The position numbers were made by a program, and so were the translations under genes. A stretch of DNA of 64,000 nucleotides, taken from positions 1 through 64,000 of the forward strand of contig NZ_JADCDB010000016.1 of assembly GCF_020252395.1 (NCBI RefSeq), in the 5' to 3' direction. Below are positions 24,892 through 32,311 of the stretch, piece after piece; positions within the stretch are counted from its first letter, which is position 1, and each line of letters begins with the position of its first letter. This DNA is from Aestuariivirga sp. GTDB taxonomy: Bacteria > Pseudomonadota > Alphaproteobacteria > Rhizobiales > Aestuariivirgaceae. Under the pieces are notes generated by a model. It made no database searches. It saw only the letters and a program-made list of their open reading frames with translations, and was not told where the DNA came from.

Positions 24892-25686
24892 ATGGCAATG
24901 CGCGACATCCTCGATCTCGACCGCTATCCGCTCGACAGGCCGGGAACGCCCGAATGGCACGCGCTGGTGGCGCGCTGCCGCGCCGAGCTGGCCCAGAACG
25001 GCATGTTCAACCTCGAAGGCTTCGTGACGCCGGGCGCACTGCAGCAAGCGATCGCCGAGATCCGCCCGGTGATGGAGACGCTGTCCTTCACCCACCGCCG
25101 CAACCACAACATCTATTTCCGCAAGGACGTGCCCGGCCTCGCCCCCGACCATCCCGCACTTGCCCTGTGCGAGACGGTGAACCGCACGGTTTGCGCCGAC
25201 CAGATCATGCAGTCGGTCCCGGTGTGGATCTACGAGTGGTCGCAGTTTGTCACCTTCCTGGCAGCAACGATGCAGAAGGATGCGCTGTTCCCGGCGCGCG
25301 ACGATCTCGCGAGGGTGAACGTGATGTCCTACCGCGAGTGCGAGGCGCTGAACTGGCATTTCGACCGCAGCGAATTCACCACCACGCTGCTGCTGCAGGC
25401 GCCGGAACAGGGCGGCGAGTTCATCTACCGCACTGACCTGCGCAGCGACAGCGACCCCAACTACGACGGCGTCGCCCGCCTGCTGCGCGGCGAGGACCCG
25501 GAGGTCAGGTCGCTTACGCTGTCTGCCGGAACGCTCAACGTCTTCCGTGGCAGGAACACCGCCCACAAGGTGGGCGCCGTGAAGGGCGGGCGGGACCGGA
25601 TGATTGTGGTTTTTTCCTACTTCGACCGCCCCGGCGTGGTGTTCAGCCGCGAGGATCAGATGGGTTTCTATGGCCGGACGCGATGA
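24892..25686 (+). CDS. Fe(II)/2-oxoglutarate-dependent oxygenase, HalD/BesD-like with intact HxD
   Basis: A 264-residue protein resembling the BesD/HalD amino-acid halogenase family. In the halogenases the metal-binding carboxylate is replaced by Gly or Ala so that chloride can bind. Here the motif is NWHFDRSEFTTTLLLQ with His156 and Asp158, and the distal His is in RNTAHKVG (residue 225), so the facial triad is complete and the enzyme should hydroxylate or oxidatively demethylate instead. Arg residues for 2-oxoglutarate binding are likely in GGRDRMIVVFSYFDRPG. It starts one base after soxG, so it is co-expressed with sarcosine oxidase; an N-methylated amino acid as substrate is a reasonable guess. 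Its last 44 bp overlap the convergent kinase gene. Confidence 0.75.
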   Translation: MAMRDILDLDRYPLDRPGTPEWHALVARCRAELAQNGMFNLEGFVTPGALQQAIAEIRPVMETLSFTHRRNHNIYFRKDVPGLAPDHPALALCETVNRTVCADQIMQSVPVWIYEWSQFVTFLAATMQKDALFPARDDLARVNVMSYRECEALNWHFDRSEFTTTLLLQAPEQGGEFIYRTDLRSDSDPNYDGVARLLRGEDPEVRSLTLSAGTLNVFRGRNTAHKVGAVKGGRDRMIVVFSYFDRPGVVFSREDQMGFYGRTR

Positions 25687-26695
25687 GGGCTTCTTGCCAG
25701 GATCGCAGTCCCTTCGCCCTGGCATACTCCAGACACTCCGCCCACGGACGAATAGAGGCGCTAGTTGTTGGGGAATGGAGCGACGTCGCGGCGGCAGCGT
25801 TGCCGAGGCCGAGGCAGCGGTCCAGCGGCCAGTCCTCGTGGAGGCCGAAGAGAACGCCGGCATAGAAGGCATCGCCCGCGCCGGTGGAACCGGCGATCTC
25901 GGATTGGTCAACCTTCACCGAGGGGCGCTTGCAGACCTCGCCTGTGCGCGCCACGGCCACCGCGCCATCGGGGTGGTGGATACAGGCCAGTTCGGCAACG
26001 CCCATGGCGAGCAGCTGGCGGCAGGCCTCTTCGGCGACGGACCAAGAGAGCCGGCCACCGGGGGCCATGTCGAGGCCGGTGATGCTGGCGGCCTCGTAGT
26101 CGTTCACCACGAAGACATCCGTCAGGGCTAGGCAGGGCGGCACGAGCTTCGCCAGTGTCGCGGCAGGTGCGGGGCAGAGTTCGAGGCAGGTTTTCATACC
26201 GCGGGCCTTCGCCGCCTTCAGCAAGGCGCGCCAGCCATCGGTTTCGTCGAGGTGGCGGGCGGTTCCGGGGCTGCCGAGATAATAGAGCTTGGCGTTTGAG
26301 TTCTCGGGCGGCATCAGGTGCTCGACCGTCATCACATTGTTGCAACCCAGCTGCGCGAAGAAGGTGCGGCGGCCTGTATCCTTGCAGGACATGACATGGG
26401 TGTGGCTCGTCACCACGCCGGGGATCACCGTGACCTTCGACGTGTCGAGGCCATAGCCCCGCGCACTGGCCAGCATGATCTCGCCATAGGCATCATCGCC
26501 CGCGGCGGCGAGCAGCGTGACGGGGAACTCCGCGCCGAGCTTCAAAAGCCCGGCGCCCGCATTGTGCGGGGGGCCGCCCGCCGCCATCTCGGTGCGGTCG
26601 ATGAAGGACAGCGTTTCCTCCGCGGGCCAGCGGTCGATCAGGTGCACGATGTCGAGCACCACGATGCCGGCCAGCACGATGCCGCGCCTGGTCAC
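25643..26695 (-). CDS. PfkB-family carbohydrate kinase
   Basis: A 350-residue ribokinase-like kinase. The C-terminal PfkB signature is clear in AGSTGAGDAFYAGVLFGL, with the catalytic base Asp and the anion-hole glycines; the N-terminal part has GIVVLDIVHLIDRWP and GGPPHNAGAGLLKLGAE, which bind the sugar. It phosphorylates a sugar or sugar-like alcohol, with the exact substrate unknown. Its ATG overlaps the stop codon of the aldolase-like gene upstream, which suggests a kinase/aldolase pathway pair. Its 3' end runs 44 bp into the convergent BesD-like gene. Confidence 0.86.
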   Translation of the reverse strand: MTRRGIVLAGIVVLDIVHLIDRWPAEETLSFIDRTEMAAGGPPHNAGAGLLKLGAEFPVTLLAAAGDDAYGEIMLASARGYGLDTSKVTVIPGVVTSHTHVMSCKDTGRRTFFAQLGCNNVMTVEHLMPPENSNAKLYYLGSPGTARHLDETDGWRALLKAAKARGMKTCLELCPAPAATLAKLVPPCLALTDVFVVNDYEAASITGLDMAPGGRLSWSVAEEACRQLLAMGVAELACIHHPDGAVAVARTGEVCKRPSVKVDQSEIAGSTGAGDAFYAGVLFGLHEDWPLDRCLGLGNAAAATSLHSPTTSASIRPWAECLEYARAKGLRSWQEALIASGHRNPSDPRG

Positions 26696-27681
26696 TTCCG
26701 GCAGCCCTCGAGCGCGGGCTCGGTGATCTTCAGGTCGTCCTCCAGCGAACGCTTGGGCTTCAGGCCTTTCTTGGAGAGGATGGCGTGATAGTGCTTCACC
26801 GCCTGCTCTGCCGTCACTTCCGATTCGATCACCGGGCGGAACAGCGCCACGAGGTCGAGCGGGCTTTCGGCCAAGTTGATCTTGCGGCCGAAGAGGGCGA
26901 CCTTGGCGCCCGACTTCTCGCCTTGGCTCAGAAGTTCGAAACAGTCGCGCGTCGTTCCCGACGAGCCGCCGAGGATGCCGATGACGAGGCCCGGATCATG
27001 GCTTGCCAGCTCTTCCATCGCCATCCTTCCGTTGAACGGCATCTTGAGGAACAGCGGCCGCTCCACCTTGGCCATGCCGGCCAGCACGCGCATGATCATG
27101 TCGTTGACGAAGAGGGGCATCGCCTCGGCGCTCAGGTTCTGCGGCGCGTTGGGATTGAAGATCTCGAGGAAGTGGCGGAATTTGTGCTTCACCGCGTCCT
27201 GGCGGAAGTCGCGGTACTGCGCCACCGTGTCGAGGTCGCGCTCGAGGATGTTGTTGAAGGTCACCGAATAGAGGCCGAGGTCGCAGAACTTGCTCACATA
27301 GGAAAGATTCGCGGTGCGCCACGGGCGCGACGGCTCCTTGGCGAAATGGCCGCCGCGCGGGTGCCAGATGTCGGTGGTGTCATTGGCGCGGATGGCGGGC
27401 GTGACGCCCGACTTGTCGAACAGGCCTTCCCCGATCAGCGCCTCCATGTTGGAGACCGCGCCGAGCATCACGTCCATCTGCTTCTGGCGGACAATGTCGC
27501 GGATGGTCTGGCGGAACTCGGGGATGGAGCGGTGCTTGCCGGACTGGTCGAGATAATCGTGCGCCCCGGTGCCCTTGACACCGAAGGCATAGTCCGGGTC
27601 CTTGGCGTCGGCGAGGATGAAGTCCTTGCGTGTGTATTTGCCGGCGGCGATGGTCTTCAGCTTCTTGTCGAGGGATTTCAC
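26692..27681 (-). CDS. Aldolase-like beta/alpha-barrel protein (function tentative)
   Basis: A 329-residue protein that I read as a TIM barrel of the class I aldolase type: alternating strands such as RPLFLKMPFNG, LVIGILGGSSGTT and VALFGRKINLAE are placed as in DeoC/LacD/FbaB-like barrels, with a Lys in the LFLKMPF strand as a possible Schiff-base residue. I do not recognise a named family. GTG 27681 is chosen because it starts the conserved KSLDKKLKTIAAGKYTRKDF and is preceded by AGGACGAG; the frame runs further up to 27795. It overlaps the downstream PfkB kinase by 4 bp, so the kinase product may be its substrate. Confidence 0.6.
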   Translation of the reverse strand: MKSLDKKLKTIAAGKYTRKDFILADAKDPDYAFGVKGTGAHDYLDQSGKHRSIPEFRQTIRDIVRQKQMDVMLGAVSNMEALIGEGLFDKSGVTPAIRANDTTDIWHPRGGHFAKEPSRPWRTANLSYVSKFCDLGLYSVTFNNILERDLDTVAQYRDFRQDAVKHKFRHFLEIFNPNAPQNLSAEAMPLFVNDMIMRVLAGMAKVERPLFLKMPFNGRMAMEELASHDPGLVIGILGGSSGTTRDCFELLSQGEKSGAKVALFGRKINLAESPLDLVALFRPVIESEVTAEQAVKHYHAILSKKGLKPKRSLEDDLKITEPALEGCRK

Positions 27682-27793
27682 GGGGCTCGTCCTGCAGGTT
27701 GTTGTCAAGCCAGCCCTTGTACCAGCCCTCACGGTACGGACAACGGCAATGTGGGGCTTTTCAGGCGGACCCCGCCGTTGCAGGATGGCGGCC

Positions 27794-28498
27794 ATGACAA
27801 ATCTCGTGATGATCCCCGCCTTCGGCTGCGACGGGCGGCTTTATGGCGGCATCGCGCCACTGCTCCCCTCCAATGTGCTGAGCTCCACGGTGATCGCCGA
27901 TGGCGTTGACTTCGCAGCTTGCGTTGCCCAGGTGCTGACTCAGGCGCCGGAGCATTTCGTGGTGCTGGGCACCTCCTTCGGCGGGCGCGTGGCGCTGGAA
28001 ACCACACTCGCCGCACCCGGGCGCGTGCGCGGCCTCATCGTCATCGGCTCCAGCCCCGGACCGGTGGCGGACCCGCGGGCGGGACTTCGCCGTTCGGAAC
28101 GCCTGCGCGCCGGCGAGGCGCAGCAGGTGGCCGAGGAGATGGGCGACATGATCGCCCATATGGAAGGCCCCAATGGGCCTGCCGCCCGCCGGGCCTTCAT
28201 CGACATGTGCGCCACGCTGGGGCCGGACGCGATGACCCGCCAGTCGGACGCGCTGGCAAGGCGCGCTGACCTGTGGCCGCGCCTGGGCGAGATCGGATGC
28301 CCCGCGCTGATGCTGTGGGGCGTGCATGACAGGTTTTCACCCGCCGCCGATGGCCTGAAGATGTCGGCCGCCATTGCCCGTGGCTGCTACGTGGAACTCG
28401 CCGGCTGCGGCCACTTCCCCACCCTCGAATACCCGGACGAGACGGCGGCGGCGATCGACCATTGGATGGAGGACGTGGGGCTGTCGCCGAAACTCTGA
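27794..28498 (+). CDS. Alpha/beta hydrolase
   Basis: A 234-residue single-domain hydrolase without signal peptide. The nucleophile elbow is GTSFGG (near residue 58), the acid Asp lies in LWGVHDRFSP, and the catalytic His in GCGHFPTLEYPD. The N-terminus VMIPAFGCDGRLYGGIAPLL carries the usual oxyanion loop. ATGs at 27785 and 27794 are both in frame; 27794 starts the fold. The frame runs open to 27602 but overlaps the aldolase-like gene antisense. Substrate is unknown; it could be an esterase, a lactonase or an enol-lactonase of the PcaD kind. Confidence 0.83.
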   Translation: MTNLVMIPAFGCDGRLYGGIAPLLPSNVLSSTVIADGVDFAACVAQVLTQAPEHFVVLGTSFGGRVALETTLAAPGRVRGLIVIGSSPGPVADPRAGLRRSERLRAGEAQQVAEEMGDMIAHMEGPNGPAARRAFIDMCATLGPDAMTRQSDALARRADLWPRLGEIGCPALMLWGVHDRFSPAADGLKMSAAIARGCYVELAGCGHFPTLEYPDETAAAIDHWMEDVGLSPKL

Positions 28499-28510
28499 AG
28501 TACCAGCGTC

Positions 28511-28655
28511 CTCTCCTGCGAAGCGGGAGAGGAGGGGGCCCTAACGAAGTTGGGGGAGATGAGGGGACGCGGGAAATGATCGTGCCGGCGTCCCCTCATC
28601 TCCCCGTTGCGTGCCGCAACGGGTCCCTTCTTCTCCCGCTGAAGGAGCGGGAGAA
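28511..28655. repeat. Intergenic composite REP-like element with three hairpins
   Basis: The gap between the hydrolase and the WYL gene is filled by a composite repeat. A CTCTCC...GGAGAG hairpin lies at 28511-28531; an 18-bp perfect inverted repeat has arms at 28553-28570 (with GATGAGGGGACGC) and 28588-28605; a perfect 10-bp hairpin (TTCTCCCGCT / AGCGGGAGAA, loop GAAGG) lies at 28631-28655. The wording (CTCTCCTGCGAAGCGGGAGA, AACGAAGTTGGGGGAGATGA) is a type I associate with many Rhizobiales intergenic regions. Its copy number in this genome cannot be seen here. Confidence 0.75.
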
Positions 28656-28676
28656 GACGACTTGCGCAGGTGCTTT

Positions 28677-29396
28677 TCAGCTGCCCATCTCTCGTCGGAG
28701 CAAGCGTTGCGGCGGCCCCGGCTGGGCGCAGCCTTCTTTCGCGTTGAAGGCCTTGAGGCTCTTTGAGTCATCGGGTGCGAAGCGATCGGGCGTCATTGCG
28801 AGTCGGGCGATCCGGTCCAGGCGGAAGGTGCGGAAGTCCTGGCGCAGCTCGCACCAGGCGGTGAACATCCAGCCATCGGGCAGGTTCCACACGGCGATGG
28901 GGCGCAGGCGGCGCGTCGAAATCTGCCCTTTGCCATTGGCATAGAGCATTTCGACGAAGCGGCATTCCCGGATCGCCGTGCGGATGAGCTTCGCATGGGC
29001 CGGGCTGCCGGTAGTGTGCGGAAAGGAGAAGTAAGGCGCATCCGCCAGGCGCCGGGTTTCGGGTCTGGGCAGGCTGGCCTGCAGCTTGGACCGTACCTCG
29101 CGGGCGGCGGCGGCCAGGCCCTCGTCATCGAGGCTTTCGGCGAAGGAGAGGCCGATGGCCAGCGCGTCCACCTGTTCATGGGTGAAGGTGACATTGGGCA
29201 GGTCGAAGCCCGGCCGGAGCAGATAGCCCACCCCGGCCTCGCCCTCGATGGGCAGGCCCGAGGCCTGCAGATGGGCGATATCGCGATAGACGGTGCGGAG
29301 GCTCACCTCGAAATGCGTTGCAAGGTCCTCTGCGCGGGTGACGCTGCGGGTCCGCAGCTCATTCACCAGTCTGAACAGTCGTTCGGCGCGGCGCAT
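28677..29396 (-). CDS. HTH and WYL domain transcriptional regulator (YafY type)
   Basis: A 239-residue DNA-binding protein. Residues 1-60 form a DeoR-type winged helix (AEDLATHFEVSLRTVYRDIA, then SGLPIEGEAGVGYLLRPG), followed by a WYL sensor domain from about residue 130 (RFVEMLYANGKGQISTRRLR, then VWNLPDGWMFTAWCELRQDF). WYL regulators respond to nucleic-acid ligands or metabolites and often control defence or stress genes. ATG 29396 is preferred over 29405. The target is unknown; the nearest genes are an alpha/beta hydrolase and a Rid protein. Confidence 0.88.
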   Translation of the reverse strand: MRRAERLFRLVNELRTRSVTRAEDLATHFEVSLRTVYRDIAHLQASGLPIEGEAGVGYLLRPGFDLPNVTFTHEQVDALAIGLSFAESLDDEGLAAAAREVRSKLQASLPRPETRRLADAPYFSFPHTTGSPAHAKLIRTAIRECRFVEMLYANGKGQISTRRLRPIAVWNLPDGWMFTAWCELRQDFRTFRLDRIARLAMTPDRFAPDDSKSLKAFNAKEGCAQPGPPQRLLRREMGS

Positions 29397-29471
29397 CGGT
29401 TTCAACTGCCTTAGTGCCTCCGCCGGTCAGGCCCAGCGGAGGTAGCGGCAGAATAGCCGGCCGGGGCGGCG

Positions 29472-29867
29472 TCAGTCCACGGCGGAGGCATCGAGTTCCA
29501 CCAGCAGCATGGGCATCGCCAGCTGCGACACACCAAGCAGCGTCATCGGCGGAGCAACGCCGCAGGCTCCCAGCCTTGCGGCGATGACGTCCCAGTTCTG
29601 CAAGGTGGCATCGACATCCACCGTATAGATCGTGAGCTTCTTGAGATTGCCGAGCCCCATGTTCGCCGCACCCAGCACCGCCTCGAGGTTGGCCAGCGCA
29701 AGCGCAAGCTGGCCCCGCATGTTGCCGATGTGCTGGGGGTTGCCTTCGCCGTCGACCGCGGTCTGGCCCGAAAACACCAGCTCCCGCCGCGTCCCTTCGA
29801 GCATCAGCCCCTGCACATAGCCGTAGTTCAGCGACCAGGACCACGGGTTGACGTCAGTTCTCTGCAT
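29472..29867 (-). CDS. Rid (YjgF/YER057c/UK114) family protein lacking the catalytic Arg
   Basis: A 131-residue small trimer-forming protein. The family core ELVFSGQTAVDGEGNP, HIGNMRGQLALALANLEAVL and the ending LLGVSQLAMPMLLVELDASA are clear. RidA proper uses an Arg (E. coli Arg105, in VARLP) to hydrolyse 2-aminoacrylate; here the equivalent stretch is VSQLAMP, so that Arg is missing and imine deaminase activity is not expected. It therefore belongs to one of the Rid4-Rid7-like groups of unknown role. ATG 29867 has a GGAGG ribosome binding site. Confidence 0.85.
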   Translation of the reverse strand: MQRTDVNPWSWSLNYGYVQGLMLEGTRRELVFSGQTAVDGEGNPQHIGNMRGQLALALANLEAVLGAANMGLGNLKKLTIYTVDVDATLQNWDVIAARLGACGVAPPMTLLGVSQLAMPMLLVELDASAVD

Positions 29868-29947
29868 TTGTTGCCTCCATTGGTGAGTTGACAGAGGCAA
29901 GTCTGCGCCATGGCTCCTGACAGCGTTGTGGCAGGAATGATGACGGC

Positions 29948-30859
29948 CTATTTCAGGCTCGCAATATAATCCGCTATCGCCTGGATGTCGCTTTCGGGCA
30001 GCATCGCGATGTTGCGCTGGACCTGGCCCATGCCGCCCGATGAGAGTTTATCATAGCCCATGGCCCCGCCATATTGCAGGGCCGAGGCGAGGTCGGCGGC
30101 ATCGCTGTAGCGGCCGCGTTCGATGAGGCCCAGCAGGCTCGGTACGCGGCCCTTGCCTTCCGGGTGCGGGCCGCCGGCGAAGGCCTTCGACGTGTCGAGT
30201 GCCATGAAGATGTTGCGCGGCGTGTGGCATTCCTGGCAGTGGCCGGGGCCGTTGACGAGGTAGGATCCGCGGTTCCAGCTCTCGGACTGCGTGGGATCGG
30301 GCTTCCATGGCGTGGTGTCGAGCCCCACCCACTTCCACAAGCCCACGCCGCGGCGGATGAGCGGCAGTGCGGTGATGTCCGCCGCGCGCTCCGGCGATCT
30401 CACCGGCGGCAGGGACGCAAGATAGGCGCGGATGTCCAGCACGTCCTCCGGCTTCATGCGGGCATAGGAGGTGTAGGGCAGCGCCGGGATCAGGTGCTCG
30501 CCCTCGGGCGAGATGCCGCGCATCACGGCGTTGAGGAACTGGAGGTCCGTCCATGAGCCGATGCCAGTTTCGGCATCGGGCGTCAGGTTCAGCGGGTAGA
30601 GCGTGCCGATGGGCGTGTGCAGCGGCGCGCCGCCCGCCGGGACGGTGGCCTCCACGCCGGCCAATTCGGAGGAGGGCTGGTGGCAGGAGATGCAGCCTCC
30701 CGCATGGTAGAGGCGCTCGCCATTGGCGATGTCCGCGGTGTGCCGGGGAACATCCGCCGCGGTGAGCGGGCGCGGCATGCTGAGCAGCCACAAGGCGGCG
30801 AGCCCCGGCACTGCAAGCAGAGCCAGGGCGATCAAGCTGCTTCTGACGCCGCGCCGCAC
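29948..30859 (-). CDS. Di-heme c-type cytochrome
   Basis: A 303-residue periplasmic protein with an N-terminal membrane anchor or signal (SSLIALALLAVPGLAALWLL). Two CxxCH motifs are seen: CISCH near residue 56 and CQECH near residue 210, each starting a class I cytochrome c domain; later Met residues (ALQYGGAMGYDKL, GGMGQVQRN) may be the sixth ligands. It resembles the cytochrome subunits of membrane-bound alcohol or aldehyde dehydrogenases and of gluconate dehydrogenase, which usually carry three domains; this one has two. Its start lies 6 bp after the stop of the upstream cytochrome c'-like gene. Confidence 0.87.
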   Translation of the reverse strand: MRRGVRSSLIALALLAVPGLAALWLLSMPRPLTAADVPRHTADIANGERLYHAGGCISCHQPSSELAGVEATVPAGGAPLHTPIGTLYPLNLTPDAETGIGSWTDLQFLNAVMRGISPEGEHLIPALPYTSYARMKPEDVLDIRAYLASLPPVRSPERAADITALPLIRRGVGLWKWVGLDTTPWKPDPTQSESWNRGSYLVNGPGHCQECHTPRNIFMALDTSKAFAGGPHPEGKGRVPSLLGLIERGRYSDAADLASALQYGGAMGYDKLSSGGMGQVQRNIAMLPESDIQAIADYIASLK

Positions 30860-30865
30860 GGGTGA

Positions 30866-31333
30866 CTAGTCAGCCTGGCGGAACGTCTCGTGGCAACTCT
30901 GGCAGGACTTGCCGAGCGCGGGGAAGGCGGCCTTGAAAGAGGCTTCGTCGGTTGTTGCCTGCACCGCGGCTTCAGCCTTCACATAGGCCGCTCCGGCCGC
31001 TTCGAAGCCTGCCTTGTCCGTCCAGATCTCGGCCTTCGCCTCGGTCTTCGCGGCCTTGCCGGCGGGGGTGCCGGGCTTGGTGTCCTCGCCCCACCAGCCG
31101 GCCCAGCCGCCGCAGGCCTTCTGCGATTCGCCGATGGCGGCGTCGATCGCCGCCTTGTCATAGGCCTTCTGGCCCTTGATGATGGGGACCATCACCTTCA
31201 TCATGCCGGCATTGGCCTTCATGCAGGCCTGGCGGGCCTCGATTGCGGCCTTGGCATCGGCCATGGCGGCCGAGGAAAGGCCGATGGCCAAGGCGGCCGC
31301 CGTGAAAAGTCCCACCGAAATCTTCGACACCAT
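30866..31333 (-). CDS. Cytochrome c' family protein (class II)
   Basis: A 155-residue periplasmic protein with a signal peptide ending in AMA-DA (about residue 26). The C-terminal CQSCHETFRQAD is the heme-binding site placed near the C-terminus as in class II four-helix-bundle cytochromes; the four-helix body (AAIEARQACMKANAGMMKVM, then GFEAAGAAYVKAEAAVQATT) supports this. Cytochromes c' bind NO or shuttle electrons. ATG 31333 has a GGAGGA ribosome binding site. It forms an operon with the di-heme cytochrome c, so both may serve one periplasmic dehydrogenase. Confidence 0.87.
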   Translation of the reverse strand: MVSKISVGLFTAAALAIGLSSAAMADAKAAIEARQACMKANAGMMKVMVPIIKGQKAYDKAAIDAAIGESQKACGGWAGWWGEDTKPGTPAGKAAKTEAKAEIWTDKAGFEAAGAAYVKAEAAVQATTDEASFKAAFPALGKSCQSCHETFRQAD

Positions 31334-31568
31334 GAGAGCTGATCCTCCATTTGCTTGGTCCGCCCACATTACGCGCAAGACCGCTCCCTATTCCACCACA
31401 ATTCGGAGTGTCCCGGCTGCAAGCCCCAAGGCCTTGTTAACACTGCCCCAAAACCGCCCGGATCGGGCCTCGCAGGCGCCATTGAGGCGCATCAAGCTGA
31501 AGTGGACGTCATCTTTAGGGTGACGTTAAGACCCTGGACCGACTATGCGCGCAATCGAGGACGGCAAG

Positions 31569-31706
31569 ATGAGCAAGATGCAAGATGAAGAGAGCCAGCA
31601 ACCGGCGCAAACCTCGGGCCGCAAGCGCAAGAGCGTGCTGAGCCCGGAACTGCGCGAGGTGCTTCACATGCTGAAGTCGCTGGAGACAAAGCCCGCCCAG
31701 GGCTGA
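31569..31706 (+). CDS. Small conserved-looking basic protein, 45 residues
   Basis: A 45-residue reading frame: an acidic/polar start (MQDEESQQPAQTSG), a basic middle (RKRKSVL) and an amphipathic helix (PELREVLHMLKSLET). It has GAGGA 8-12 bases before the ATG and is followed 22 bp later by a strong intrinsic terminator (31729-31753), which supports its being expressed. No function can be assigned. The upstream 235-bp gap contains no other gene that I can support. Confidence 0.5.
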   Translation: MSKMQDEESQQPAQTSGRKRKSVLSPELREVLHMLKSLETKPAQG

Positions 31707-31728
31707 GATTTCTGGCGATTGTTCTGGA

Positions 31729-31753
31729 AAAGGGCGGGTTCATCCCGCCCTTT
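31729..31753. terminator. Bidirectional intrinsic terminator
   Basis: A perfect 10-bp stem, AAAGGGCGGG (31729-31738) and CCCGCCCTTT (31744-31753), around a 5-base loop TTCAT. It ends in A/T tracts on both strands, so it can serve the small plus-strand gene ending at 31706 and the minus-strand response regulator ending at 31760. Confidence 0.85.
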
Positions 31754-31759
31754 CGCGTG

Positions 31760-32215
31760 TCAGTCTCCGGCCCTTATGCGCGCAAGCGCCGCCTTCACCG
31801 CCTCGTGGAGCTCGTTGCGGTTGGCGGGCTTGGGCAGTGCGATGTCGAAGGTGTCGCGCCATTCGCCGGTGCGGACCGAGTCCGCAAGAAAGGCCGACAG
31901 CGCCATCAGCGGCGTGGCGGCAATGGGACCGCCCATCCGGCGGATCGAGCGCGCGGCGGTGATGCCGTCCATGATCGGCATCTCGATGTCGAGCACGATC
32001 ACGTCGAAGGCGTTCTCGGAAGCGCTCCTCACCGCCTCCTCGCCGTGGATCACGGCTTCCACATCGCAGCCCATGGCCTTCAGCATGGCGGCGGTGACAA
32101 TGCGCACGGGGTCGGAATCCTCGGCCAGCAGCAGGCGCGGCCGTCCGCCGTGCCGCGCCTCGAGCTTCAGCGACTTCTTCTCCGGGTCCGCCACGACAAC
32201 CGCCGGCTCTGACAT
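31760..32215 (-). CDS. Single-domain response regulator (CheY-like)
   Basis: A 151-residue receiver with no output domain. The acidic pocket is in RLLLAEDSD, the phospho-acceptor Asp in VIVLDIEMPIMDG, the conserved Thr/Ser position is in LMALSA and the Lys in ALPKP. About 30 residues precede the receiver. Such proteins act by phosphotransfer or by protein contact, for example with a hybrid kinase elsewhere. No kinase is in the window. ATG 32215 is preferred to 32242. Confidence 0.88.
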   Translation of the reverse strand: MSEPAVVVADPEKKSLKLEARHGGRPRLLLAEDSDPVRIVTAAMLKAMGCDVEAVIHGEEAVRSASENAFDVIVLDIEMPIMDGITAARSIRRMGGPIAATPLMALSAFLADSVRTGEWRDTFDIALPKPANRNELHEAVKAALARIRAGD

Positions 32216-32311
32216 AATTCCCACTAACCTCATCCCACGCAATCGACGCTACCCGGCCAATAGTTTGCAATTGGTGAGGCGGCGGCGCTGCCGGGGCCTA
32301 TGGTAAACGGA

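Noticed and set aside
24892-25686. A radical amino-acid halogenase
   Set aside because: The HxD carboxylate is present, which blocks the halide site in known halogenases.
28677-29396. WYL regulator as part of a phage-defence island
   Set aside because: WYL proteins can mark defence loci, but the neighbours are ordinary metabolic genes with no nuclease, helicase or methylase.
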